From Cryobacterium frigoriphilum (GTDB lineage Bacteria > Actinomycetota > Actinomycetes > Actinomycetales > Microbacteriaceae), in the NCBI RefSeq assembly GCF_004403305.1, contig NZ_SOHE01000053.1:248001-312000 (forward strand): a stretch of DNA of 64,000 bases, read 5' to 3'. The notes beneath the pieces are model-generated. The model ran no database searches. It was not told the DNA's origin and worked only from the letters and a program-made list of their open reading frames with translations. Shown in pieces: positions 24,776 through 35,025 of this stretch; position 1 is the stretch's first letter, and every line of letters begins with the position of its first letter. A program made the translations under genes and the position numbers.

Positions 24776-26310
24776 TAGAAGATTCCGTTCGGGGTGGCGA
24801 GTGAGGTCAGCAGCCCAGGGCGGGCGATGATCGTGAGTCGACCGAGGTCGCCGGGCTTCAGGGTGGCGAGGTTCTGTGCCACGTCGAGGAACCGCTCGAT
24901 TTCGCTCTGGTCGAGCACGTCTTCGGCGAGGGTACGGAACTTGTTGATGTACTCGGCCCTCGCGAACGGCTTGGCACCGAGCGGATGCGCGTCGGCGACC
25001 GCGATCTCGTCCACGATGCGGCTGCCGTCGGTGAGCTCGATCTCGACGCGCGCGCCGAACGCCTTCTCGGCCGGGTCGATCGAGTGGTAGCGGCGGGTCC
25101 ACTCCTTGTCTTCCTGCGTGGTGACCTTGTTCCACAGCGCGACGGTGTCGGCGCGACCGGCGCGTTCCGGGCTGTAGGAATCGACGTGGTCCCAGGTGCC
25201 GTCCTGCAGGGCGACCGTGAAGATGTAGGGCACCGAGTGGTCGAGGGTCTCGCGGCTGGCCGTGGGGTCGTACTTCTGCGGGTCGTTCGCGCCGGAGCCG
25301 ATCACGTAGTGCGTGTGGTGCGAGGTGTGAATCACGATGCCGGCGATGTTGGCCGGATCGACCAGTTCCGGGTGCTCGCGGTGCAGCTTACGGCCGAGGT
25401 CGATGAGCGCCTGCGCCTGGTACTCGGCCGAGTGCTCCTTCGTGTAGCTGTCGAGGATCGCGCGCTTGGCCGAGCCCGTTTTGGGCAGGAACACCTCGTA
25501 CGCGGCGTCCGGTCCGTCGAGCAGCCAGGCGATGACGCCGTCTTCGCCCTCGTAGATCGGGGTCGGGCTGGTCTGCCCGCGCATCGCGCGGTCGACGGCC
25601 TCGACGGCCATCTTGCCGGCGAACGCCGGGGCGTGCGCCTTCCAGCTGCTGATCTCGCCCTTGCGCGATTGCCGGGTCGCGGTCGTGGTGTGCAGCGCCT
25701 GACCGACGGCCTGAAAGATCGTCTCTTCGTCGAGTCCGAGCAGGGTTCCGATGCCGGCCGCGGCCGACGGGCCGAGGTGCGCCACGTGGTCGATCTTGTG
25801 CTCGTGCAGGCTGATCGACTTCACGAGGTCGATCTGGATCTCGTAGCCGGTGGCGATGCCGCGCACCAGATCACGCCCCGACAGGCCGCGTGCGGTGGCG
25901 AGGTGCTGGGCGACGGCGAGGATCGGCGGAATGTTGTCGCCCGGGTGGGAATACTCGGCGGCGAGGAAGGTGTCGTGAAAGTCGAGTTCGCGCACGGCGA
26001 CGCCGTTGGCCCAGGCCGCCCATTCCGGGGAGACTCGACGGCCGAAGCCGAGGCCGAAGACGGTGGATCCTTCGCCTCCGTTGGAACGCGGGTGCGCCAT
26101 CGCCTGCGCGCGGGCGGCGGTGACGGGCCCCCGGGTGAGGGAGGCTGCGGCAACGGAGGCGTTGTCGATGAGCCGGTTGATGACCATTTCGGTCACCTCG
26201 TCGGACACGGGGATGGGGTCGGCGGCGACCTCGGCGATTTTCCAGGCCAGCTGGTCCTTGCGGGCCAGATTCTCGTCGCTGCGGTGAACACGAACGTTGT
26301 GGAGCTGCAC
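24775..26310 (-). CDS. prpD: 2-Methylcitrate dehydratase (MmgE/PrpD family)
   Basis: 511 residues from GTG 26310, which has GAAGGGA six bases upstream; a TTG seven codons earlier has no site. The MmgE/PrpD fold shows at [13 protein letters not shown] near the start, [20 protein letters not shown] near 108 and the helix STRKGE-like region [14 protein letters not shown] near 215. It dehydrates 2-methylcitrate towards 2-methylisocitrate without an Fe-S cluster; a housekeeping aconitase is needed for rehydration and none lies in the window. First structural gene after gntR, 29 bases downstream. Confidence 0.92.
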   Translation of the reverse strand: MQLHNVRVHRSDENLARKDQLAWKIAEVAADPIPVSDEVTEMVINRLIDNASVAAASLTRGPVTAARAQAMAHPRSNGGEGSTVFGLGFGRRVSPEWAAWANGVAVRELDFHDTFLAAEYSHPGDNIPPILAVAQHLATARGLSGRDLVRGIATGYEIQIDLVKSISLHEHKIDHVAHLGPSAAAGIGTLLGLDEETIFQAVGQALHTTTATRQSRKGEISSWKAHAPAFAGKMAVEAVDRAMRGQTSPTPIYEGEDGVIAWLLDGPDAAYEVFLPKTGSAKRAILDSYTKEHSAEYQAQALIDLGRKLHREHPELVDPANIAGIVIHTSHHTHYVIGSGANDPQKYDPTASRETLDHSVPYIFTVALQDGTWDHVDSYSPERAGRADTVALWNKVTTQEDKEWTRRYHSIDPAEKAFGARVEIELTDGSRIVDEIAVADAHPLGAKPFARAEYINKFRTLAEDVLDQSEIERFLDVAQNLATLKPGDLGRLTIIARPGLLTSLATPNGIF

Positions 26311-26339
26311 GGTGGATCCCTTCGTAGGCAATGCGGTTG

Positions 26340-27065
26340 TCAGGAGGACTGTGAAATTTGGGGGTAGACGGTCTCACTGGGCGCGATCCGATCGCCGCGG
26401 GCCAGGGCATCCTCTTCGATCGCACGCAGCACGCTCGTGAGGCTCATGTGCAGGTGCACGTGAGCCGCATGGGCGGCGAGCGACGGGTCGCCCGCGATGA
26501 TCGCGTCGATGATCAGCAGGTGTTCGGCCGCGGCCTGACGCAGCCGCAGCGAATTCTTGCGCGCCAGCCGACGGATGCGGGCGAGGTGCGTTCGCACGCT
26601 GCGCAGCGCACCGACCAGGAACGGGTTGACGACGGCCGCATCGATGGCCTCTTCGAACTCCTCGATGAGCGTGTAGTACCGGCGCACGCCGGAATCCCCG
26701 TGCAGCAGCAGCTCCGGCGCGGTCAGAAACTGTTCCCGCAGCACCAGGAATGCCTGCGGGTCGCGGCGTTCGGCGGCCAGCCGCACGGCCTGCAGCTCGA
26801 GCGCCTGGCGCAGCTCGTAGAGTTCGCCGATGCTGTCGACGGAGATCTCGGTGACCTCGAAGCCGCGGCCGGTGCGGCCGGCGACCAGCCCGTCGGCGAT
26901 CAGCCGGGCCACCGCCTCGCGCAGCGGGGTGCGTGAAACGCCGATGCGCTCGGCCTGTTCGACCTCGAGCAGGCCGGTGCCCGGCGCCAGCACGCCGTCC
27001 AATATCTCGCCGCGCAGCTGGCGGTAGGCTCGCTCGCTGGCTCGGAGAGGTGTGATTGACCCCAT
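26340..27065 (-). CDS. GntR-family regulator, FadR/FCD type, of the propionate genes
   Basis: 241 residues from ATG 27065. The winged helix is at residues about 8-75 ([37 protein letters not shown]). The all-helical FCD ligand domain follows, with [10 protein letters not shown] and the metal/ligand residues in FEEAIDAAV and [12 protein letters not shown]. The gene heads the prpDBC operon and lies opposite prpE, with TGTATACA-type sites in between. It probably senses a pathway intermediate such as methylcitrate or propionyl-CoA; the ligand is not shown by the sequence. Confidence 0.88.
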   Translation of the reverse strand: MGSITPLRASERAYRQLRGEILDGVLAPGTGLLEVEQAERIGVSRTPLREAVARLIADGLVAGRTGRGFEVTEISVDSIGELYELRQALELQAVRLAAERRDPQAFLVLREQFLTAPELLLHGDSGVRRYYTLIEEFEEAIDAAVVNPFLVGALRSVRTHLARIRRLARKNSLRLRQAAAEHLLIIDAIIAGDPSLAAHAAHVHLHMSLTSVLRAIEEDALARGDRIAPSETVYPQISQSS

Positions 27066-27077
27066 CGTTGCGGTTTC

Positions 27078-27148
27078 TGTATACACAAGACTGATCCTAT
27101 TCCCCTCACCCCGGTTGTATGCAATACTTTCACCGTTGTTTGTATACA
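27078..27148. promoter_or_regulatory. GntR operators in the prp divergent promoter region
   Basis: Two perfect TGTATACA palindromes (27078-27085 and 27141-27148) flank a related TTGTATGCAA (27115-27124) in the 107 bases between gntR and prpE. Palindromes of this type suit FadR-family dimers, so the divergent transcripts are probably both controlled from here. Confidence 0.65.
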
Positions 27149-27172
27149 GAAGCTTCAATGGAGAGGTTCAAC

Positions 27173-29116
27173 ATGATCGACGAACCACGCAGCTATCGCG
27201 AGACCTGGCAGCGCAGCATCGACTCCCCCGAGTCTTTTTGGCGCGAAGCCGCACAGGGTATCGACTGGTTCGTTCCGCCGCGCACCGCGCTCGACGCCAC
27301 ACCGGCTTCGGTGGCGGCCGGCACCGCCCGCTGGTTTGCGGGTGGCGAACTCAACACGAGCTACAACGCCCTCGACCGTCACGTTCTCGCGGGCCGCGGC
27401 AACCAGACCGCCCTCATCTACGATTCGGCGATGACCGGCACCAAAGTCTCCCTCAGCTACCTGCAGCTGCTGAGCCGCGTCGCCAAATTCGCCGGGGCCC
27501 TGCGCGCCAACGGTGTCGGTAAGGGCGACCGGGTCATCATCTACCTTCCGATGATCCCCGAGGCCGTTGTGGCCATGCTTGCCTGCGCCCGGATCGGCGC
27601 CATCCACTCGGTCGTCTTCGGCGGCTTCGCGGCCACCGAGCTGGCCGTGCGCATCGACGACGCCCGCCCATCCGTCATCGTCACCTCCTCCGGCGGTCTC
27701 GAACCCGGCCGCGTCGTGGAGTATCTCCCCCTCGTGCACAAGGCCCTCACCCTGAGCGCCGGATCGGTGCGCACCGTGATCGTGCGCGACCGCGACTCCA
27801 TTCCGGGCAGCGCCGCCGACTTCTCCGGCCCCGGTGAGACCGTCTGGCTCGATTGGGCCGCCGAAGAGGATGCCGCGGCTCCGGCCGATCCGGTCAGCCT
27901 GCGCTCCGAAGACCCGCTCTACATCCTGTACACCTCGGGCACCACCGGAAACCCCAAGGGCATCGTGCGCGACAACGGCGGCCACGCCGTCGCCCTGGCC
28001 TGGTCGATGAGCAACATCTACAACGTGCACGCCGGCGACGTCTACTGGGCGGCCTCCGACGTCGGCTGGGTCGTCGGCCACTCCTACATCGTCTACGCCC
28101 CGCTGCTGGCGGGCGCCACGACGGTCATCTATGAGGGCAAACCCATCGGCACGCCCGATGCCGGCGCGTTCTGGCGGGTCGTCAACGAGTACAAGGTGCA
28201 GGTGCTGTTTACCGCGCCGACCGCCATCCGCGCCATTCGCCGGGTGGACCCGGAGTTTCTCGAACTGAAAAACTACGACGTCTCGAGCCTCACCGCCCTG
28301 TTCCTGGCCGGCGAGCGTCTCGACCCTGAGACCTTCCACTGGGCGAATGACGGGCTGCACTGCCCGGTCGTTGACCACTGGTGGCAGACCGAGACGGGCT
28401 GGGCCATCGCCGCCAACCCGCTCGGCATCGAAGCCCTGCCGACCAAACCCGGCTCGGCCACCGTTCCGGTACCCGGTTACGCAATCGAGATCCTCGACTC
28501 CAAGGGCAGGCCCGTCACCAAGGTCGGCAAGGACGGCAATATCGCCATCCGTCTGCCGCTGCCGCCCGGGGCACTTCTGGGGGTATGGGGAAGCGAAGAA
28601 AGATTCGCCAGCGCCTATCTGAGTGCCTTCCCCGGCTACTACGCTACGGGTGACTCAGGACACTTCGATGAAGACGGGTACCTGTTCGTGATGGGCCGCA
28701 CCGACGACGTGATCAACGTCGCCGGGCACCGCCTGTCGACCGGTTCCCTCGAGGAGGTGCTCACCCTTCATCCGTCCGTTGCCGAGTGCGCCGTTCTCGG
28801 CGTGCACGACGCTCTCAAAGGCCAGCGTGCCGCCGGATTCGTCACCCTCAAGGCCGGCGAGACCATCGATCACGATCGCCTGGCCACAGAACTCGTGAAC
28901 CTCGTGCGCGAGCACGTCGGCCCCGTCGCTGCCTTCCGCGACGTCACCATTCTTGAACGCCTCCCCAAGACCCGCTCGGGAAAGATTCTGCGCAAAACCA
29001 TTCGGCAGATCGTCGACGGGGAGCCGTACACGGTTCCCCCGACCATCGAGGACCCCACCGTTCTCGATGCCCTTCGACTCGCGGTGCACGCCGCCGCACC
29101 ACAGGTTCAACCCTGA
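27173..29116 (+). CDS. prpE: Propionyl-CoA synthetase (acyl-CoA synthetase)
   Basis: 647 residues from ATG 27173 (GAGAGG seven bases upstream). AMP-forming ligase motifs: P-loop YTSGTTGNPKGIVRD near residue 266, the acyl/adenylate motif HWWQTETGW near 403, YYATGDSG near 489 and the C-terminal acetylation lysine in KTRSGKILRK near 610. The GIVRD ending of the P-loop and the N-terminal WQRSIDSPESFW are typical of PrpE rather than acetyl-CoA synthetase. It activates propionate for the methylcitrate cycle encoded on the other strand. Confidence 0.9.
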   Translation: MIDEPRSYRETWQRSIDSPESFWREAAQGIDWFVPPRTALDATPASVAAGTARWFAGGELNTSYNALDRHVLAGRGNQTALIYDSAMTGTKVSLSYLQLLSRVAKFAGALRANGVGKGDRVIIYLPMIPEAVVAMLACARIGAIHSVVFGGFAATELAVRIDDARPSVIVTSSGGLEPGRVVEYLPLVHKALTLSAGSVRTVIVRDRDSIPGSAADFSGPGETVWLDWAAEEDAAAPADPVSLRSEDPLYILYTSGTTGNPKGIVRDNGGHAVALAWSMSNIYNVHAGDVYWAASDVGWVVGHSYIVYAPLLAGATTVIYEGKPIGTPDAGAFWRVVNEYKVQVLFTAPTAIRAIRRVDPEFLELKNYDVSSLTALFLAGERLDPETFHWANDGLHCPVVDHWWQTETGWAIAANPLGIEALPTKPGSATVPVPGYAIEILDSKGRPVTKVGKDGNIAIRLPLPPGALLGVWGSEERFASAYLSAFPGYYATGDSGHFDEDGYLFVMGRTDDVINVAGHRLSTGSLEEVLTLHPSVAECAVLGVHDALKGQRAAGFVTLKAGETIDHDRLATELVNLVREHVGPVAAFRDVTILERLPKTRSGKILRKTIRQIVDGEPYTVPPTIEDPTVLDALRLAVHAAAPQVQP

Positions 29117-29176
29117 GCTTTGCCCCGTGTGCCCAATGCCCATTTTTTAGACAAACAATGTAAGACAGGAGATTCC

Positions 29177-29575
29177 ATGAATGACGCAACACCGGTCAGC
29201 TCTTCAAAGTCGAAGATCGACTATCTCGAAGTTGAGGAATCGGCCCAGTTCCTTGAACTGCAAAGCCGGCACCGCCGATTCGTCTTCCCCCTCACCGCGT
29301 TCTTCCTGGTGTGGTACTTCGGCTTCGTCCTGATGGCGGCCTATGCGCCGTCCATCATGGCGATCCCGGTGTTCGGGCTGATCAACCTCGGTCTGGTGCT
29401 CGGGCTGGCCCAGGTCGCCACGACGTTCATCATCACCATGTGGTACGTGTCCTTCGCGAACCGCCGCCTCGACCCGCTCAGCCTCGCCATGCGCACCAAG
29501 CTTGAAGCCATGGAAAAGCCGACCGCGGCCGAACAGTCCGAAATCGACCGTCTTGCAGGATTGGCCAAGTCATGA
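29177..29575 (+). CDS. DUF485 family inner-membrane protein
   Basis: 132 residues, ATG with GGAG nearby. Two membrane segments are seen (LTAFFLVWYFGFVLMAAYA and LGLVLGLAQVATTFIITM), between short cytoplasmic ends. DUF485 (YjcH-like) proteins are nearly always encoded just before a solute:sodium symporter of the ActP type, as here, and may be a subunit or chaperone of it. Its stop overlaps the symporter ATG (ATGA). The role is inferred from genomic association. Confidence 0.88.
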   Translation: MNDATPVSSSKSKIDYLEVEESAQFLELQSRHRRFVFPLTAFFLVWYFGFVLMAAYAPSIMAIPVFGLINLGLVLGLAQVATTFIITMWYVSFANRRLDPLSLAMRTKLEAMEKPTAAEQSEIDRLAGLAKS

Positions 29576-31200
29576 GCGCCCGTATCGCACAACTCGCAGC
29601 GGCCGTCGAGGCCACGACCGAGAACAACCCGGTCCTGAACATCTCGATCTTCCTCGCCTTCGTGGCGGTCACCATGATCGTCGTGATTCGCGCCGGTCGA
29701 AACAACAAGAGTGCCGCGGATTACTACACCGGCGGCCGCTCCTTCACCGGAACCCAGAACGGCTTCGCCATCGCCGGCGACTACCTGTCGGCGGCGTCGT
29801 TCCTCGGCATTGTCGGGGCGATCGCGGTCAACGGATACGACGGCTTCCTGTATTCGATCGGCTTCCTGGTCGCGTGGCTCGTCGCCCTGCTGCTCGTTGC
29901 CGAGCTGATGCGCAACACCGGCAAGTTCACCATGGCCGACGTGCTCTCGTTCCGGCTCAAGCAGGGCCCCGTGCGGGTTGCCGCAGCCACGACCACCCTG
30001 GCCGTGTGCTTCTTCTACCTGCTGGCCCAGATGGCCGGCGCCGGCGGACTCGTCTCGCTGCTGCTGGGTATCAACGACAAGCTCGGGCAGTCGATCGTCG
30101 TCACGGTCGTCGGCGTGCTCATGATCGTCTACGTACTGGTCGGCGGCATGAAGGGCACCACCTGGGTGCAGATCATCAAGGCGTTCCTGCTCATCATCGG
30201 TGCGTTCGGCATGACCATCTGGGTACTCGTGCTCAACGGGTTCAACCTCTCCACCGTGCTGGCCAGCGCGGTTGAGAACTCCACCCACGAGCCCGCGGCC
30301 GCCATCCTAGCGCCGGGGCTCGCCTACGGAGCCAACCCGCTCGACTTCATCTCCCTCGCGATCGCCCTCGTGCTCGGTACGGCGGGTCTCCCCCACGTGT
30401 TGATGCGCTTTTACACGGTTCCGACCGCAAAGGAAGCCCGCAAGAGCGTCGTCTGGGCGATCTGGCTCATCGGTGGCTTCTACGTCTTCACCCTGGTGCT
30501 CGGCTTCGGTGCCGCTGCCCTCGTCGGTGGCGAAACCATCCTCGCCGCTCCCGGTGGCGTGAACTCGGCGGCCCCGCTGCTGTCCCTCGCGCTCGGCGGA
30601 CCGATCCTGCTCGGCTTCATCTCGGCGATCGCCTTCGCGACGATCCTCGCTGTTGTCGCCGGCATCACCATCACGGCGGCCACGTCCTTCGCTCACGACA
30701 TCTACGCGAGCGTCATCAAGAAGGGCAAGGCCTCCCCCGATGCCGAAGTCAAGGTTGCCCGTCGCACGGTGATCGTCATCGGAATCCTCGCCATCGCTGG
30801 TGGTATCGGCGTGCAGGGGCAGAACATCGCCTTCCTGGTTGCTCTGGCCTTCGCCGTCGCGGCGAGCGCCAACCTGCCGACCATCCTGTACTCGCTGTTC
30901 TGGAAGAATTTCAGCACCCGCGGCGCGGTGTGGAGCATGTACGGCGGACTGGCCTCGGCCGTTGTGCTGATCGTCCTCTCCCCGGTGTTCTCGAGCGAGC
31001 CCACGTCGATGTTCGGCGAGGGTGTCGACTTCGCGATCTTCCCGCTGAAGAACCCGGGCATCATCTCGATCCCGCTCGGCTTCTTCCTCGGCTGGCTCGG
31101 TACGGTCACCAGCAGCCGTCGTGAAGACCCGCACCTGGCCGCCGAAATGGCCGTGCGCTCCCTCACCGGCCACGGCGCCGAAAAGGCCGTGGAGCACTAG
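29572..31200 (+). CDS. Cation/monocarboxylate symporter, SSS family (ActP/MctC-like)
   Basis: 542 residues, about 13 membrane helices. The SSS signature region includes FAIAGDYLSAASFLGIVGAI near residue 62 and the sodium-site helix with FATILAVVAGITITAATSFA near 360. Family members import acetate, propionate or pyruvate with sodium or protons. Placement behind prpE and DUF485, opposite prpDBC, makes propionate (perhaps also acetate) the likely substrate. A long inverted repeat lies 34 bases after the stop. Confidence 0.9.
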   Translation: MSARIAQLAAAVEATTENNPVLNISIFLAFVAVTMIVVIRAGRNNKSAADYYTGGRSFTGTQNGFAIAGDYLSAASFLGIVGAIAVNGYDGFLYSIGFLVAWLVALLLVAELMRNTGKFTMADVLSFRLKQGPVRVAAATTTLAVCFFYLLAQMAGAGGLVSLLLGINDKLGQSIVVTVVGVLMIVYVLVGGMKGTTWVQIIKAFLLIIGAFGMTIWVLVLNGFNLSTVLASAVENSTHEPAAAILAPGLAYGANPLDFISLAIALVLGTAGLPHVLMRFYTVPTAKEARKSVVWAIWLIGGFYVFTLVLGFGAAALVGGETILAAPGGVNSAAPLLSLALGGPILLGFISAIAFATILAVVAGITITAATSFAHDIYASVIKKGKASPDAEVKVARRTVIVIGILAIAGGIGVQGQNIAFLVALAFAVAASANLPTILYSLFWKNFSTRGAVWSMYGGLASAVVLIVLSPVFSSEPTSMFGEGVDFAIFPLKNPGIISIPLGFFLGWLGTVTSSRREDPHLAAEMAVRSLTGHGAEKAVEH

Positions 31201-31233
31201 AGGTACCCGCACCACCCGCACCACGTACGATCT

Positions 31234-31294
31234 CGCGAGAGCGGGTGAATCGTCGCTGAGACAGTCTCTCAGCGGCGAGTCACCCGCTCTCGCG
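31234..31294. terminator. 28-bp-arm inverted repeat after the symporter gene
   Basis: Arms 31234-31261 and 31267-31294 pair with two mismatches around a five-base loop. Placed between convergent genes (symporter and SDR), it can stop transcription from both sides; there is no T-run. Arm sequence differs from the two repeat families elsewhere in the window. Confidence 0.65.
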
Positions 31295-31375
31295 GGCGTT
31301 AACCGGGCGGAAGGCGGCGATCCCCACACCTGCGCCGTCGCGCCACGCGCCCTGCGCGAGCAACGCTGTACTACC

Positions 31376-31411
31376 GCCGCAGCGCGGTAGGCGCGCCTAC
31401 AGCGCTGCGGC
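31376..31411. repeat. Intergenic palindrome within a gene-free stretch
   Basis: Arms GCCGCAGCGCGGTAG and CTACAGCGCTGCGGC (one mismatch) flank GCGCGC. The stretch 31201-31558 has no credible gene: it holds this palindrome, the hairpin at 31234-31294 and further GC-rich partial repeats up to about 31500. The CGCNGCGCGGTAG core resembles the family at 52468 and 59374. Confidence 0.6.
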
Positions 31412-31558
31412 GCTACTACCGCGCATCTCGCCACGGCGCCTCCGTAGCCGCCATCCGGGCGCGCAACGCGGTCGTTGCGCCGCTGCGCGGTAGCTGCCCC
31501 GCGACATCCGTCGCTGCCGCCCTGAACGTGCCGGATGGGCACGGGCCCAGCAGGCTAG

Positions 31559-32338
31559 TCAGGCGCGAGGGACGAGCGCGCCGCGCGCGATGCGCGTCGG
31601 GGCAGCCTGGGCCACCGGCTTGATCGTGATCAGGTCGAGGTTCACGTGGGCGGGGCGTTCCACCGCCGAGACGATGGTCTCGGCCACGTCCTCCGCGCTC
31701 AGCGGGTTCGGCACGCCGACGTACGCGGCGGCGGCCTTCTCCTCGTCGCCGTCGAAGCGCACGAGGCCGAACTCCTCGGTCTTGACCATGCCGGGTGCAA
31801 TTTCGATCACCCGAATCGGTTCCCCGTTCAGCTCGAGCCGCAACACCTCGGTCATCGCGTGCGCGGCGAACTTCGCGGCGTTGTAGCCACCGCCGCCGAG
31901 GTACGCGACGTGGCCGGCGATCGAGGTGACGGTGACGATATCGGCCGAACCCCCGCCATCCGCGATGCTCGCCCGCAGCAGGGGCAGCAGCGCGCTCGTC
32001 ATGCGCTTCACCGCGAGCACGTTGATCTCAAACATCCAGGCCCAGTCGTCGATGCTCGACGCCTCGACCGAGTCGAGACCCTTCGCGCCGCCGGCATTGT
32101 TGACGAGCACGTGCACGGCACCGGATGCCGCGAGATAGTCCCGCAGCGAGTCCACGTCGTGCTGCCGCGTCAGATCCGCGGTGAAGACGTCACACCCCGT
32201 CTCGGCGGCGAGCGCCGCGAGCCGATCTGCCCGCCGCGCGACGCCGACCACCTGCCAGCCGTGCGCCCGGAACAGGCGCACGGTGGCCGCTCCAATTCCA
32301 GAACTTGCTCCGGTCACTACCGCTCGTCGAGTTTCCAT
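31559..32338 (-). CDS. Short-chain dehydrogenase/reductase (YdfG-like SDR)
   Basis: 259 residues. Cofactor loop VTGASSGIGAATV at residue 8, GVARRADR (NADP preference), NNAGGAKG near 82, catalytic serine in TSIAG and GGGYNAAKFAAH (Tyr-x3-Lys) near 152. PGMVKTEEF follows, as in the YdfG/serine 3-dehydrogenase-like group of SDRs that oxidise 3-hydroxy acids. Substrate is uncertain. It is divergent from a membrane acyltransferase with only 20 bases between starts, so promoters must overlap the coding ends. Confidence 0.86.
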   Translation of the reverse strand: METRRAVVTGASSGIGAATVRLFRAHGWQVVGVARRADRLAALAAETGCDVFTADLTRQHDVDSLRDYLAASGAVHVLVNNAGGAKGLDSVEASSIDDWAWMFEINVLAVKRMTSALLPLLRASIADGGGSADIVTVTSIAGHVAYLGGGGYNAAKFAAHAMTEVLRLELNGEPIRVIEIAPGMVKTEEFGLVRFDGDEEKAAAAYVGVPNPLSAEDVAETIVSAVERPAHVNLDLITIKPVAQAAPTRIARGALVPRA

Positions 32339-32358
32339 TCCCCCATTGTGGCGGCAGA

Positions 32359-33492
32359 ATGGAACGGATGAGCGCCGTTCCCGTCACCCCGCCCCCGTTC
32401 CTGCCCCACGCCGCCGCGGCGAGCCACGGCCGCCGGGTGCCGCTCTGGGACAACGCCCGCTGGGTTGCGATCACCCTGATGGTCGTTGGCCACGCCATTC
32501 TGAAGCTCATCGGCGACTCCGACACGGCGTACGCGACCTACCTCTTCATCTACGCCTTCCACGTTCCCGTCTTCGTCGCCGTCAGCGGATACTTCGCCAA
32601 GTCCGGTCCGCCCGGCACCCGGCAGCTGCACCGACTGCTGACCGACCTGGTCTTTCCCTACGTCGTCTTCGAGACGATCTGGACCACCATCCGCTGGCTG
32701 CTCGGCGCACCGTTCCAGGTCGACTACTCAAGTGCCTCCTGGACTCTCTGGTTTCTGCTGGCCCTGCTGGTCTGGCGCATCCTGCTGCCCTACCTCGTGC
32801 TGCTGCGCTACCCGCTGCTGATCAGCATCCTCGTGTCGATCGGCGCCGGTTACGTCGACCAGATCGACAGTACCTTTGCCCTGTCGCGCACGATCGGGCT
32901 GCTCCCCTTCTTCGTCTTCGGCTGGAAACTGCGCCAGTGGCACCTGACCGGCCGCTGGCTCGAACTGGGCGCCGGCACGGTGTGGCGGTGGCGCGCCGGA
33001 GCGATTGCGCTGTTCGCCGCCCTCTATGCGGTGTGTGCCGTGTTCATCGAGGGCCTGCGCGAACTGAGGGTGCGGAGTTTTCTGCTCTACGACGAGGGCT
33101 ACGCCCTCATCGGCTACGACCAGATCTGGGCCGGCGGCATCCGTCTGGGCCTGATGCTGCTGGCTTTCGCGTTCATCGTCGCTTTTCTCATGCTGATTCC
33201 CCGCCGTGCGGTCTGGTTCACTCCGCTCGGTGCCGCGACCATGTACATCTACCTGCTGCACACCTTCGTTCTCTACCCGGTGCGCGAGACGGGGCTGCTC
33301 GAGGGACCGCAGCCGGGCTGGCTGCTGCCGGCCCTCGTCGTGGTGAGCGTGCTGATTTCGCTCGCACTCTCGCAGCCCCTCGTGAAGCGGGTCTGTCGCC
33401 CCCTCGTCGAACCGCGTGCCCGGTGGCTGTTTAGGCCAACCGCGGCGACGCCGACGGGCACGATCGTGCTGCCCCACCACGACCGCAAGTAG
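32359..33492 (+). CDS. Membrane acyltransferase family 3 (fucose 4-O-acetylase-like)
   Basis: 377 residues from ATG 32359 (ATG 32368 is equally possible). About ten hydrophobic helices; the N-terminal pattern PLWDNARWVAITLMVVGHAI has the R-x10-H arrangement of acyltransferase-3 proteins, and YIFAFHVPVF-like YLFIYAFHVPVFVAVSGYF holds the second conserved site. Members transfer acetyl or other acyl groups to sugars or peptides on the outer face. The acceptor cannot be predicted; wall sugars are possible. No polysaccharide genes adjoin it. Confidence 0.87.
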   Translation: MERMSAVPVTPPPFLPHAAAASHGRRVPLWDNARWVAITLMVVGHAILKLIGDSDTAYATYLFIYAFHVPVFVAVSGYFAKSGPPGTRQLHRLLTDLVFPYVVFETIWTTIRWLLGAPFQVDYSSASWTLWFLLALLVWRILLPYLVLLRYPLLISILVSIGAGYVDQIDSTFALSRTIGLLPFFVFGWKLRQWHLTGRWLELGAGTVWRWRAGAIALFAALYAVCAVFIEGLRELRVRSFLLYDEGYALIGYDQIWAGGIRLGLMLLAFAFIVAFLMLIPRRAVWFTPLGAATMYIYLLHTFVLYPVRETGLLEGPQPGWLLPALVVVSVLISLALSQPLVKRVCRPLVEPRARWLFRPTAATPTGTIVLPHHDRK

Positions 33493-33528
33493 ACCGCTGC
33501 CCCAGATGACGCCGTGTTGCGGGCGCCA

Positions 33529-33557
33529 TTGTGCCCTGTCGGTGGCGTGTTTATGCT
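33529..33557 (+). promoter_or_regulatory. Likely sigma-70-type promoter of metY
   Basis: TTGTGC (33529-33534) and TATGCT (33552-33557) are 17 bp apart. Transcription would begin near 33564 and give a leader of about 45 bases. Confidence 0.5.
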
Positions 33558-33576
33558 CGCAGCTGGAGCGATGGAT

Positions 33577-33603
33577 GGTCCTCGCTCGTTAGCGAGGGAG
33601 ACC
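33577..33603 (+). promoter_or_regulatory. Leader hairpin holding the metY ribosome site
   Basis: GGTC+CTCGCT pairs with AGCGAG+GACC across loop CGTT, with GGA bulged. The ribosome site GAGGGAG (33594-33600) lies in the right arm and bulge, seven bases from the ATG, so folding would hide it. It is too small for any SAM riboswitch class I can name. Confidence 0.5.
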
Positions 33604-33607
33604 ACAG

Positions 33608-34954
<1,347 letters not shown>

Positions 34955-34989
34955 GCCGGCCCGACCTGCCGCCAGAAGACGTAACATTC

Positions 34990-35012
34990 GGCGGGGGATC
35001 CGATCCCCCGCC
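34990..35012 (+). other. Perfect hairpin between metY and metX
   Basis: GGCGGGGGATC and GATCCCCCGCC form an 11-bp perfect palindrome around a single base, 13 bases before the metX ATG. It could end part of the metY transcripts, protect an RNA end, or affect metX translation. Confidence 0.5.
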
Positions 35013-35025
35013 AGAATGGAATCCC

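Noticed and set aside
24985..26367. Plus-strand frame of 460 codons opposite prpD
   Set aside because: Antisense shadow of a conserved gene; no ribosome site and a low-complexity, Arg/Gly-rich product.
33564..33607. SAM riboswitch before metY
   Set aside because: The leader is too short and lacks the conserved core of any SAM class I can recall; only a single hairpin is supported.
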